Origin: Bifidobacterium oedipodis
Lineage (GTDB): Bacteria; Actinomycetota; Actinomycetes; Actinomycetales; Bifidobacteriaceae
Reading direction: 5' to 3'
Length of the DNA stretch: 64,000 bases
Assembly: GCF_012932425.1 (NCBI RefSeq)
Contig: NZ_JAAIII010000003.1
Span: forward strand, 248,001-312,000
In this document: piece after piece, positions 39,177 to 47,941 of the stretch
Layout: every line of letters starts with the position of its first letter
Position numbering within the stretch: position 1 is the first letter of the stretch
Notes under the pieces: generated by a model
What the model was told of the DNA's origin: nothing
Databases searched by the model: none
What the model saw: the letters and a program-made list of their open reading frames with translations, nothing else
Made by a program: the position numbers and the translations under genes

Positions 39177-39217
39177 ATGTGCTTCGCTAACGGAACACAC
39201 TCGTTAGCGAAGCACAT
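39177..39217. terminator. bidirectional hairpin between GH13 and zinc-binding protein genes
   Basis: 39177-39192 pairs perfectly with 39202-39217 (16 bp, 9-nt loop), midway between two convergent stops. There is no strong T-run on either side, but the position and stability suit a shared terminator. Confidence 0.7.
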
Positions 39218-39229
39218 CTCTATCAACTA

Positions 39230-40153
39230 TCAACGCAGCGCGCCAGCGAAGTCATCGACCAAAGCACCCATCCAGTCGAGCAGATTGTCATATTCCTTCG
39301 GCATCTGCTCAGTCAGCTCAACAATCGGCACGCTGACCTTCTTGGCGGCATTCGTAATCTGATCGGTAGTAGCGCTTGCTTCCTGGGAGTTGACCACCAG
39401 CAGCTTGATGGAGCCGGAGGCGAGCGTATCAGTGTATTCCTTCAAATCAGCTGGGCTTGGCTCGGATTCGTTGGCGGAAGCCTTGGCATAGCCTGCGGGC
39501 GTGGCATCCGTCATACCCAGATCATCGGCCAAATACCAGGCCACGGACTCGGTTGCCGCATACGGCTTCCCCTTCAACGTGGCGGAAGCGTCCTTGATCT
39601 TACTTTCCAGCGCATCGGACTTGGTGTGCCAAGCCTTATTCAGCTCCTCGAACTTGGCCTTGTTATCGGGCTGAGCCTGCACATAGGCGGCAGTGATGGC
39701 GTCGGCAGTGGCGCCCCGCACCTTGGACGAGAACCATACATGCGGATTGCCGCCCTCTTCAATGCCTCCGGCTTGTGCCGCATCCACCAGCGTGGCCTTG
39801 GTGCCTTCCGCGGCTTTTGAAGCCCACGAGTCATAATCGGCACCGTTGACCACGGCCACATTGGCCTTGCCGAATTTGGCGACATCTTGGCTGGTCGGCT
39901 CGTAATCATGCGCCTCCACATTGGTGGAAGTCATGATTGCAGTGACATCAACCAGATCCCCACCGAGATCCTTGGCCACGGAACCCCACTGGTTGATGGA
40001 GGTGACGACGTTGATGGTGCCGGAATCGGCGTTTTGTGCGTCAGCGGAATTCGACGTGCTTGAATTTGACGCTCCGCAAGCTGCCACGGAGATAAGAGCG
40101 GCACCGGCGGCAATGGCCGCAAGCGAACGTTTGGCAATGGACGTGAGTGACAT
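39230..40153 (-). CDS. znuA: zinc/manganese ABC transporter substrate-binding lipoprotein
   Basis: A 307-residue cluster A-I metal-binding protein. It has a signal peptide with lipobox VAAC, a histidine ligand in EAHDYEPTSQD, another in GNPHVWFS, and a glutamate region TESVAWYLADDLG. The His-rich loop of many ZnuA proteins is missing. GAGGAAAA precedes the ATG at 40153. A Zur-type box lies 57-81 bp upstream and a Fur-family gene is next, so zinc is the likely ligand. No permease or ATPase gene adjoins it. Confidence 0.88.
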   Translation of the reverse strand: MSLTSIAKRSLAAIAAGAALISVAACGASNSSTSNSADAQNADSGTINVVTSINQWGSVAKDLGGDLVDVTAIMTSTNVEAHDYEPTSQDVAKFGKANVAVVNGADYDSWASKAAEGTKATLVDAAQAGGIEEGGNPHVWFSSKVRGATADAITAAYVQAQPDNKAKFEELNKAWHTKSDALESKIKDASATLKGKPYAATESVAWYLADDLGMTDATPAGYAKASANESEPSPADLKEYTDTLASGSIKLLVVNSQEASATTDQITNAAKKVSVPIVELTEQMPKEYDNLLDWMGALVDDFAGALR

Positions 40154-40209
40154 GGTTTTCCTCTCTAGACACCGGGGAGTTTGCTCTCGGCGTTCACCAG
40201 TCACTATAT

Positions 40210-40234
40210 CATAATGAGAACTATTATCATTATG
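40210..40234 (-). promoter_or_regulatory. Zur/Fur-type operator upstream of znuA
   Basis: A 25-bp near-palindrome with perfect CATAATGA/TCATTATG arms and a core that fits the zinc/iron-uptake box (AATGANAAT...ATTATCATT). It lies where the znuA promoter should be, so zinc-loaded Zur would repress znuA. Confidence 0.8.
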
Positions 40235-40261
40235 GCGATGATGGTGTGTCGCATATACCAT

Positions 40262-40621
40262 TATCACAACCTGTGCAATATGGGCTTATCTGTCACCTGT
40301 GATACAACGCCATAATCACTACCCCGGAAATATTGGCGCATTTCCGGGGATGTGACAGATCGGGCCATACACAGCCCACAGAATATCGGCATAATTCCGG
40401 GGTTGTGATTATGGGCCTTTGTCACAGCCCATAGAATACCGACGTATTTTCGGGGTTGTGATGAACTAGACCATTCACGACCCTCGCAATACCGGCATAT
40501 CTGCAGGGTTGTGATTATGAGCCCTTATCACAACCCCTGCAATAGCCCGGTAATACCGGCATTGTGACAATGGCAAATATCACAGCCCCGGAAATATGGG
40601 AGTATTTCCGGGGCTGTGATA
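40262..40621. repeat. array of seven 53-bp palindromic repeats
   Basis: Units start at 40264, 40316, 40369, 40422, 40475, 40528 and 40580, so the period is 52-53 bp. Each reads about TCACARCCCC-N3-AATA, a short loop near GGC, then TATTTCCGGGGTTGTGA and a linker near TTATGRGCC. The last unit is a perfect 19-bp inverted repeat (40578-40596 with 40603-40621, 6-nt loop); others are degenerate but keep the arms. It fills the gap between the zur stop and the znuA operator. Nothing coding was seen in it. Confidence 0.85.
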
Positions 40622-40625
40622 TTGC

Positions 40626-40649
40626 ATGGAACCGTCGTGACGGTACCAT
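40626..40649 (-). terminator. possible zur terminator hairpin
   Basis: ATGGAACCGTC and GACGGTACCAT pair with a single mismatch around GT, about 43-66 bp past the zur stop. No T-run follows. Confidence 0.4.
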
Positions 40650-40691
40650 ACGGAGGACGGCCGTGATTAATACGTCGATCTCACGCCTCAA

Positions 40692-41099
40692 TTATCGGTT
40701 GCGGCAGTCGGCGCATAGGCCGAACACCTCAAGGGTGTGGTTTTCGATGGTGAAATCGTATTTGTCGGCGATGCCTTTCAGCCAGCTTTCGGATGGGGAT
40801 TCGATCTCCACCGTTTTGCCGCAGTTCTTGCACACCAGATGATGGTGATGGCCGTCATCCCCGCACAGGCGGAACAGCTGCTGACCGTCAAGGCGCACGG
40901 TATCCGCCTCCCCCGTGTCAGCCAACGCATTGAGCTGGCGATACACAGTGGCGAGACCCACCTTCACGCCACCATCCTCCAGCTTGCGGTGGAGCTCCTG
41001 CGCGGAGATGAATTCGTCGCAGGCGGCCAGGGCGGCGTGAATGGCGTCTTTCTGTTTGGTGTTGCGTTCGATACGCTCGCTGCTCACGGTTCGGCTCAC
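40692..41099 (-). CDS. zur: Fur-family metalloregulator, probably Zur
   Basis: A 135-residue Fur-family repressor with a winged helix (SAQELHRKL, GLATVYRQLNAL), the regulatory metal site HHHHLVCKNCG, and a C-terminal CADC that with CxxC forms the structural zinc site. The likely Zur box before znuA and the neighbouring zinc-binding protein favour zinc sensing. It starts with GTG, overlapping the purK stop by four bases (GTGA); AAGGAGG is only 1-2 nt from this codon, so a second GTG four codons in (41087) is possible. Confidence 0.9.
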   Translation of the reverse strand: MSRTVSSERIERNTKQKDAIHAALAACDEFISAQELHRKLEDGGVKVGLATVYRQLNALADTGEADTVRLDGQQLFRLCGDDGHHHHLVCKNCGKTVEIESPSESWLKGIADKYDFTIENHTLEVFGLCADCRNR

Positions 41100-42271
41100 G
41101 CCTCCTTGAGATCGTCCCAGCAGCCGGTGGCCTCGAGCTCGGCAACCGTGCGGGCGGTGTCGTCGGTGAGCACGGTGATGTGGCCCATCTTGCGGTCATG
41201 GCGCACTTCGGCCTTGCCGTAATCATGCACATTCCATTCGGGGTGCTCGCCAATCAGCGCACGCGTCGGCTCAACGTGCTGGCCGAGCACGTTCACCATC
41301 ACGGCAGGGCTTAGCAGCTTGGGCTGGCTCAACGGCCAGCCGGCGATGCCGCGAATATGTGCGTCGAACTGGTCGAAAGAGCACGCCTCGATGGTGTAAT
41401 GCCCGGAATTATGCGGGCGCGGGGCAAGCTCGTTCACGATCACCCGATCATCCGGTGTGATGAACAATTCGATGGCCAGCGTGCCGGCCAGCTCAAAGCC
41501 CTTGGCCAAGCGGATAGCCAGCTCATGCGCCTCACGGGCCACATGCTCGGACACTTCCGCAGGCGCGATGGTCATGTGCAGGATGTTGTTGCGATGCTCG
41601 TTGCGCACAATCGGGAAGGTCACATAATCCTTGCCATTGCCGCACACCAGAATCGAGGCCTCGAAGGCGAAATCCACGAACCCCTCAAGAATGGACGGCG
41701 GGAAGCCGCCACCGCGGTCGGAACGCGCGCGGATTTTCTCAAGATCGGCATCGGAACGCAGCACGGTTTGGCCATGGCCGTCGTAACCGCCGGAACGGGT
41801 TTTGAGCACCGCCGGATAATGAATGTCATCCAGCGCAGCGTCAAGCTCTTCGAAATTATTCACCGCCTTCCACGGCGCGGTGGGCGTGCCATGGTCGTTG
41901 ATGAACTGCTTCTCGTTAACGCGATCCTGCGTCACGCGCAGCAGATCGGTGCCCTGCGGGGCTGCGGCAAGTCCGCGCACTTCGTCGATGGCGTCGGCGT
42001 TCACATTCTCGAATTCGTAGGTGAGCACGTCGGAGCGCACGGCAAGCTCGCGAATGGCGGTAACGTCATCATATTCTGCGGTGACCTGAAAATCCGCCAC
42101 CTGCGCGGTCGGGCAGTTCGGGGTGGGGTCGAGCACGCCAACTTTGAACCCCATGTATCGGGCGGACAGGGCCATCATGCGGCCGAGCTGACCGCCACCG
42201 ACGATGCCGATGGTGTCGCCCGGCATCAGCATGGTCTTACGGTCGCCGGTTTCCTCAGACAAGCTGGGCAT
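41096..42271 (-). CDS. purK: N5-carboxyaminoimidazole ribonucleotide synthase
   Basis: ATP-grasp enzyme converting AIR to N5-CAIR. It begins [17 protein letters not shown] and has the ATP-grasp [17 protein letters not shown] and [17 protein letters not shown] motifs. The start at 42271 overlaps the purE stop by 17 bp and has AAGGTGG upstream; a start at 42232, downstream of the purE stop, is the main alternative and lies nearer the conserved N-terminus. purE-purK-zur read as one coupled transcript. Confidence 0.95.
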   Translation of the reverse strand: MPSLSEETGDRKTMLMPGDTIGIVGGGQLGRMMALSARYMGFKVGVLDPTPNCPTAQVADFQVTAEYDDVTAIRELAVRSDVLTYEFENVNADAIDEVRGLAAAPQGTDLLRVTQDRVNEKQFINDHGTPTAPWKAVNNFEELDAALDDIHYPAVLKTRSGGYDGHGQTVLRSDADLEKIRARSDRGGGFPPSILEGFVDFAFEASILVCGNGKDYVTFPIVRNEHRNNILHMTIAPAEVSEHVAREAHELAIRLAKGFELAGTLAIELFITPDDRVIVNELAPRPHNSGHYTIEACSFDQFDAHIRGIAGWPLSQPKLLSPAVMVNVLGQHVEPTRALIGEHPEWNVHDYGKAEVRHDRKMGHITVLTDDTARTVAELEATGCWDDLKEA

Positions 42272-42755
42272 TGGATTCGGCCACCTTTTCTTTGAGGGAG
42301 TTGCGATAGTCGTCAAGCGCCTGAGCGAGATCCGCGTCGAATGCGCCCAGCATCTGCACGGCCAGCAGGCCGGCGTTGGTGGCACCCGAATTGCCCACGG
42401 CGGTGGTGGCCACGGGAATGCCGCCGGGCATCTGCACGATGGACAGCAGCGAATCCCAGCCGGACAGAGCATGCGAGCGCACCGGAACGCCGATGACGGG
42501 CAGTGTGGTCTGGGCGGCGATCATGCCGGGCAGGTGAGCGGCACCGCCGGCACCGGCGATGATGACTTTGAGGCCGTTAGCACGGGCGTTGTGCGCGAAC
42601 TCGGCCATGAGTTCAGGCGTGCGATGCGCGGAAATGACCTGCTTGTGGTAAGCGACACCGAACTGATCGAGGATGTCGCAAGCGCGCTTCATGGTCTCCC
42701 AGTCGCTGGACGATCCCATCACCACGGCGACCTGGGGCTTGGATTCATTTGCCAT
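42255..42755 (-). CDS. purE: N5-carboxyaminoimidazole ribonucleotide mutase
   Basis: A 166-residue PurE that moves the carboxyl group of N5-CAIR to give CAIR. The [10 protein letters not shown]-terminus, [22 protein letters not shown] and PVRSHALSG loop are diagnostic. GGGAG 9 nt upstream supports the ATG at 42755. It heads purE-purK-zur. Confidence 0.97.
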   Translation of the reverse strand: MANESKPQVAVVMGSSSDWETMKRACDILDQFGVAYHKQVISAHRTPELMAEFAHNARANGLKVIIAGAGGAAHLPGMIAAQTTLPVIGVPVRSHALSGWDSLLSIVQMPGGIPVATTAVGNSGATNAGLLAVQMLGAFDADLAQALDDYRNSLKEKVAESNAQLV

Positions 42756-42825
42756 TATCAATTACTCCCTACTTATTGAGAATATGCGTCCACTGTACGC
42801 CTGTGCGTCGAAGAAACACCGACGA

Positions 42826-43818
42826 TTAGAGTTCGATGACCACTTTGCCGAACAGATTGCCGTCGATAACGCGTGCGAATGCGGCCGGTGCTTGGTCAAG
42901 CCCGTGCATCACCGTATCGATTGCAGGGTGCAGATCGGCATGTTCGACGAAGCGCAGCAGGCGAGCGAAATCCTCGCGCGAGCCCATGGTGTTGCCCTGC
43001 ACGCGAATATCCTGGAAGAAGATACGGGTGAGTTCCGCGCCGGGCTGGTCGCCGGTGGTTGCGCCGCAAATGGCGATGGTGCCACCGGGGCGTACCGATT
43101 TGACCGAATGACTCCATGTGGCCGCGCCCACGGATTCGATTACCGCATCCACCTTGCGCGGCAATCGTGCACCGGTTTCCAACGCCAGATCGGCGCCAAG
43201 TTCGAGTGCTTTGGCGCGTTTCGCTTCGTCACGGGAGGTAACAAATACTTCAAGTCCCGCCGCGTGGGCGAGCTGGATTGCTGCCGTGGAGACGCCACCG
43301 CCGGCGCCCTGCACAAGAATCGTGTCGCCGGGTTTGACGTTCGCGGCCGTGAACACCAACGAATAGGCGGTCAGCCAGCTGGTGCCGAGCACCGCCGCCT
43401 CCGCCATAGTAAGGTTCGCGGGCTTGGCGAATACATTGGCGGAAGGCACTGAGGTTTTTTCGGCCAAAGTGCCCGGATATTGTTCGGAAAGAATTGTGCG
43501 ACGCTCCCCCGGCATCACACCATTGCCGTCGGTGCCGACGAAGGTGTAAAGCACGACTTCATCCCCGGCTTTCAATCCCTTGCGCACCGGAATGTCTTCG
43601 TCGAGGATGCCGGCCGCATCGGTGCCGAGGATCATCGGGCACTGTGCGGCGGCAAGGCCCACACCTTTGAGACTCCACACGTCATGATGGTTGACGCTGG
43701 CGGCCTTCACCGAAATCGTAGACCACGCCGCACGCGGCTGGGGTTCACTTTGCTCGCCCACCGCCAGTGCGGACAAGGGATCATCGCCATTGATCGATGC
43801 TGCATATACGGCCTTCAT
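42826..43818 (-). CDS. NADPH:quinone reductase-like zinc-independent medium-chain dehydrogenase
   Basis: A 330-residue MDR-superfamily protein with a GroES-like N-terminal half (VNHHDVWSLKG, LGTDAAG) and a Rossmann half with VQGAGGGVSTAAIQLA for NADPH. The catalytic zinc cysteine/histidine set of classical alcohol dehydrogenases is absent, so quinone or enone reduction is likelier than alcohol oxidation. AAGGAGTGTT precedes the ATG. It is divergent from the DXS-family gene; the physiological substrate is unknown. Confidence 0.88.
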   Translation of the reverse strand: MKAVYAASINGDDPLSALAVGEQSEPQPRAAWSTISVKAASVNHHDVWSLKGVGLAAAQCPMILGTDAAGILDEDIPVRKGLKAGDEVVLYTFVGTDGNGVMPGERRTILSEQYPGTLAEKTSVPSANVFAKPANLTMAEAAVLGTSWLTAYSLVFTAANVKPGDTILVQGAGGGVSTAAIQLAHAAGLEVFVTSRDEAKRAKALELGADLALETGARLPRKVDAVIESVGAATWSHSVKSVRPGGTIAICGATTGDQPGAELTRIFFQDIRVQGNTMGSREDFARLLRFVEHADLHPAIDTVMHGLDQAPAAFARVIDGNLFGKVVIEL

Positions 43819-43992
43819 AACACTCCTTCATCGCGAGTTATTTCACCGCCACCATTGTCCCACAGCTTTCGGCCACACTCCGGCACAATCGATTTACGGA
43901 GATGTTGGGGGCATTATTTCGCCATGCGCCCCGATTCCATTGACGGGGGCTACTCTTTCAAGGTTGGACGAGTTGAAGGGAGCAATGCGCGA

Positions 43993-46164
43993 ATGGTCGA
44001 TGCAACACACGACAACGCCATGGAAACAACCTGCGATTTGCTAAGCCGCGTCTCATCCCCGGCGGACGTCAAATCGCTCTCCCGTGAGGAATTGCATGAG
44101 TTGTGCCGTCAGATTCGTGCCACGTTGCTCACCTATGGGCACGCGCATGGGGGGCATATTGGTTCCAACCTTGGTGTTGTGGAGTTGACCGTTGCGCTGC
44201 ACCGCGTGTTCGATTCCCCGCGCGACCGCATCGTATTCGACGTTTCCCATCAAAGCTATGTGCATAAAATGCTCACCGGCAGGGCCGCCGCCTACCGTAA
44301 CACCGACCGTTTCGGCGAGGTCACCGGCTTCACCAATCCTGAGGAAAGCAAGCATGACCAGTTCGTGCTTGGTCACACCGGCACGTCGATTTCGCTGGCC
44401 TGCGGCTTGGCGAAAACCCGCGATATGGAGGGGGCCAGCAACAACATCAACAATGTGATCGCCGTAATCGGCGACGGTTCGCTCAGCTCGGGCGTGGCGT
44501 TCGAGGGATTGAACAACGCCGCCGAGCAGGGTGGCAATATGATTATCGTCATTAACGACAATGAGATGTCGATTGCTGGCGATTTTGGCGGCATGTATGG
44601 CCCGCTGGCACGGCTGCGCGCTTCGGGAGGCACCGCCCAGCCGAATCTGTTCGAAGCGTTCGGACTTGAATATCGATATGTTGAACAGGGCAACGATGTG
44701 GATGCGCTGGTGACCGCGTTTGAGCAAGTTCGCAACACCGACCACCCGGTGGTGGTGCATGTGCATACGCTCAAGGGAGCAGGGTTTGATGAGGCTCAGG
44801 CTTTGGCCAATACCCACGCTCTGCCAGGGGATACTCCTGCTGATTCTGCTGATTCGATGACCAACGATCCGGCAGATGACACGCCTTGGCATTCGGACCA
44901 CTGCAATCTTTCCGATCATCAGCCGCACGAGGGTCAGTGCGAGGCTTCACATTGGCAGAATCCTGATGTCTCGCTAGGCAAACCGGACGATCCGCGCAAG
45001 TATTACGGCAAGCTGGCTATGGCGGCACTTGAGTCGCGGTTTGCCGACGAGCCCGGTCTGGTTGTGGTATGCCCGGCGACTCCCGGCTCGAACGGCATCA
45101 CCCACGAGTTCCGCGAGCGCGCCGGCGCGCATTATGTGGATACCGGCATCACCGAACAGCATGCCGTGGCCTATGCGGCGGGTATCGCCCGTGCCGGCGG
45201 CACGCCGGTGGTGTGCACTACGGCATCGTTCTTCCAGCGCGCCTACGACCAGTTCTTCCAAGAGATGAGCCTGAACCGTTCGCGCGTCACGGTTCTTGAT
45301 TTTCTAGGCGGCCTGTCCGGTTCGGACAACACCCATTCGGGTGCCTATGACGTCACCATGTTCGCCAATATTCCCGGCGTCACCATGCTCTGCCCCACCT
45401 CGCGTGAGGATTTTCTGGCTGATTTGGCTTGGGCGACCATGCCGCAGCGCTCCGATGGAACGGTTTCGCCTGACAACAACGCCGATGACAATGCCGACGT
45501 AGATAAAATGCCCGGCGCAACGTCCAACGCCCTGCCCGCCACCAGTTTGCGACAGCCTGATGGCCCCGTGGTGATTCGCATTCCCGGAGAACCGATACTG
45601 GCTGCGGAACGTGCCGAAGCCACGTACCCGCAGTACGTCGCTGACACCGCTGACACCGGCACCGCTGACACCACTGCATCCACTATCGACCCCAACGGCA
45701 TTTTCACTCCCACGGATTGGAAGATATGCCACGCCGGTGCCGAAGTGGCTATCGTGGCGCTAGGCAATGCCTATCCGCTGGCTGAACAAGTGGTCGCTTC
45801 GCTGTCCGCACAGCACGATATCGATGCGACGCTTATCGACCCGAGACAGTGCAGTTCGCTGGACGAACGCACGCTTGCCATGCTGCGCGATACCAAGCAT
45901 GAGCTTGTCGTAACCCTTGAAGACGGCCAGTTGGAAGGCGGATGGGGTGAGAAGGTCACAGCCTGGTATGCGAATAACGGCTGGAGTGGCCTCGCCAATG
46001 GTGGAACTGCGGCCGGTACCGATATCAGCTGTGACAATCCGCGCGTGCTGAATTTCGGTGCAACCAAGGAGTTCACCGACCGCGTGCCACTTACCGAGCT
46101 CAACGAACGCTATGGTCTGACGCCCGAAGGTGTCATCGCCCGCATACTTGATGCACTACGCTGA
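43993..46164 (+). CDS. dxs: 1-deoxy-D-xylulose-5-phosphate synthase-family transketolase
   Basis: A 723-residue TPP enzyme of the DXS/transketolase group, predicted to condense pyruvate and glyceraldehyde 3-phosphate for isoprenoid precursors. Visible are FDVSHQSYVHKMLTGR, a TPP motif GDGSLSSG, INDNEMSI, and the catalytic glutamate region TGITEQHAVAYAAGIA. DXS is usually about 620-640 residues; two polar inserts (at about 44811-44975 and 45460-45700) explain the excess. Several conserved DXS blocks are altered (for example GHTGTS for GHSSTS), so a paralogue of other specificity is possible. AAGGGAG supports 43993; 43924 is an alternative. Confidence 0.83.
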   Translation: MVDATHDNAMETTCDLLSRVSSPADVKSLSREELHELCRQIRATLLTYGHAHGGHIGSNLGVVELTVALHRVFDSPRDRIVFDVSHQSYVHKMLTGRAAAYRNTDRFGEVTGFTNPEESKHDQFVLGHTGTSISLACGLAKTRDMEGASNNINNVIAVIGDGSLSSGVAFEGLNNAAEQGGNMIIVINDNEMSIAGDFGGMYGPLARLRASGGTAQPNLFEAFGLEYRYVEQGNDVDALVTAFEQVRNTDHPVVVHVHTLKGAGFDEAQALANTHALPGDTPADSADSMTNDPADDTPWHSDHCNLSDHQPHEGQCEASHWQNPDVSLGKPDDPRKYYGKLAMAALESRFADEPGLVVVCPATPGSNGITHEFRERAGAHYVDTGITEQHAVAYAAGIARAGGTPVVCTTASFFQRAYDQFFQEMSLNRSRVTVLDFLGGLSGSDNTHSGAYDVTMFANIPGVTMLCPTSREDFLADLAWATMPQRSDGTVSPDNNADDNADVDKMPGATSNALPATSLRQPDGPVVIRIPGEPILAAERAEATYPQYVADTADTGTADTTASTIDPNGIFTPTDWKICHAGAEVAIVALGNAYPLAEQVVASLSAQHDIDATLIDPRQCSSLDERTLAMLRDTKHELVVTLEDGQLEGGWGEKVTAWYANNGWSGLANGGTAAGTDISCDNPRVLNFGATKEFTDRVPLTELNERYGLTPEGVIARILDALR

Positions 46165-46211
46165 TCAACATCTGGACCGCACTACCGACTTTCACGATTG
46201 GCCTGTCAGTC

Positions 46212-46336
46212 AGCACGGTTCGGCTGTCAATTGTCACGGTTCGGCTAGCGGATCGTTACGTATATATGTAACAATCCGCTAGCCGAACCGTGCCGATGAA
46301 CAGGGCAATCGTGATATCCGACAGCCGAACCGTGCT
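46212..46336. repeat. 125-bp nested double palindrome
   Basis: Outer arms 46212-46228 and 46320-46336 are 17-bp perfect inverted repeats. Inside them, 46235-46253 and 46274-46292 are 19-bp perfect inverted repeats, and 46255-46259/46268-46272 (GTTAC/GTAAC) extend that stem across one mismatch. The word CACGGTTCGGCT thus occurs twice in each orientation. The element fills the gap between convergent dxs and the ABC permease gene. Confidence 0.88.
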
Positions 46337-46393
46337 AACCGATAGCTAAAGCACGTCCGCAACGCACAAGGGGCGTTCCGACATTCCTAAACG

Positions 46394-47926
46394 TCATTCG
46401 CTGTTCTTGATGGCGTCGAGCGCGGGAATCTTGACGGCCCTGTTGGCCGGCCCGAAGCCGAATAGCAGACCGATCAGGGTGGAGAACAGCACGGCGAACA
46501 CGAACAGCCACCATGGGATCACCGAATATCGGGTCACGTCCTCGCCACCTACCAATGCCTGCCAGGCGATGGTGCCGAAGGAACTCCCCTCGCCCGACGC
46601 CGAACCGGCTGTATCGGGATATGTCGATAGGCCGCCGGCGAACATCATGCCCGCCACGTTGATGCCGAACGATATCAGCCCGCTCAGCAAGCATCCGATC
46701 AGGCCACCAAAGAAGCCGATCGCCCCCGCTTCGGTCAAAAACATAACGCGAATATCGCGCACATAGCAGCCCAACGCCTTCATAATGCCGATTTCGCGCG
46801 TGCGCTCGGTGACAGACATCACCATGGTGTTGGCGATGCCGATGGCGGCGACCAGTAGTGAAACCGCGCCAATGCCGCCCAGAATCAATTGGATCGCACG
46901 CGACTGTTCCTCCAGCGACTTGCGCATGTCTTCATAGGAGGAGGTTTCGTAGCCCATGGCTTTCAGCGCCGATTCCACATCCGGCACGGCGGACAGGCTG
47001 GCGGCCTTGACGTACACCGTATCGTAGGTGACGGCCTTTTTCGCGCTGGCCGGATCGATTTTGGCCATAATCGCCTTCAGCGCGCTTAAATCCATAACCA
47101 AGCCGGAGTTGGTGGCCCAGCCTTTGCTATCGTCGGCGGTAATAACGCCGGTGGCGCTCAGGTCGAAGGTGAGCGTTTCACTATCGCTGCCTCCGGTGCT
47201 TCCGGAGCCGCCCATGCCACCGTATCCGCCCATCGACGAGGGGTCGCCGTTATAGTTGAGCCCGGTGATCAGCGTCATGCGCGTGGTCATTGGATTGACG
47301 AACGGATCTTCCGTCTCCGGGGTGACGCATTGGCCGCTAGCGTCCATTTCGCAGTAATACCCGCCATATTGGTCGGGATTGGTGCGCATGGCGTTGCCCT
47401 TCAGCGTATCCATGAAGCTGTATGAAAAATATTCGCCGACCAGGGTCTGTATTTCGTTGGTATTGCCGGTGCCGGTGGTTTTGCCGGGTACCACACCATC
47501 GGCGAGCTTATAGCCGACCGCGTCCAGTTGGTTCATGTCAACGCCCATGATCTGCACCCACTCGGAAATGTAGCGATTGCCCGGACCGGCTTTGACGGTG
47601 GCAGTGTATCCGTAGTTCATCACCGGTGTTGCGCCGGCGACGTTGGGAATCGCCCGCATCGACTCAACGACTTTGTCATCGATGGTGATCGGCTCGCCTC
47701 CGGCGTTTCCGGAAGTGTAACTGCCGTAGTTATAAACGGTGATGATGGACAGGTCACCCATTTGCTTGAGCATCTTTTCGTTCTGTTCGTTGATGCCCTG
47801 GCCGAGCGAAATCATCAGCACAATCGAACAGCAGCCGACGATCACGCCCAGCACCGTCAGGATGGTGCGGGATTTGCGCCGCCATAGGTTCTGCCTGCAT
47901 AGTCGCAGGATATCGCCGAATCGCAT
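46394..47926 (-). CDS. MacB/FtsX-family ABC transporter permease
   Basis: A 510-residue permease with an N-terminal membrane helix (about 20-45), a large extracytoplasmic MacB-type domain with a Gly/Ser-rich loop (around GGYGGMGGSGSTGGS), and three C-terminal helices (FtsX domain) preceded by ERTREIGIMKALG. Type VII ABC systems of this kind use mechanotransmission rather than transport through the membrane channel. It is the third gene of an operon, starting 15 bp after the CARDB-like protein. Confidence 0.92.
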   Translation of the reverse strand: MRFGDILRLCRQNLWRRKSRTILTVLGVIVGCCSIVLMISLGQGINEQNEKMLKQMGDLSIITVYNYGSYTSGNAGGEPITIDDKVVESMRAIPNVAGATPVMNYGYTATVKAGPGNRYISEWVQIMGVDMNQLDAVGYKLADGVVPGKTTGTGNTNEIQTLVGEYFSYSFMDTLKGNAMRTNPDQYGGYYCEMDASGQCVTPETEDPFVNPMTTRMTLITGLNYNGDPSSMGGYGGMGGSGSTGGSDSETLTFDLSATGVITADDSKGWATNSGLVMDLSALKAIMAKIDPASAKKAVTYDTVYVKAASLSAVPDVESALKAMGYETSSYEDMRKSLEEQSRAIQLILGGIGAVSLLVAAIGIANTMVMSVTERTREIGIMKALGCYVRDIRVMFLTEAGAIGFFGGLIGCLLSGLISFGINVAGMMFAGGLSTYPDTAGSASGEGSSFGTIAWQALVGGEDVTRYSVIPWWLFVFAVLFSTLIGLLFGFGPANRAVKIPALDAIKNSE

Positions 47927-47941
47927 AGCGATCTCCTGTCC

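Noticed and set aside
40262..40621. CRISPR array
   Set aside because: The period is regular, but units are palindromic throughout and linkers are also similar, so there are no unique spacers; no cas genes are nearby.
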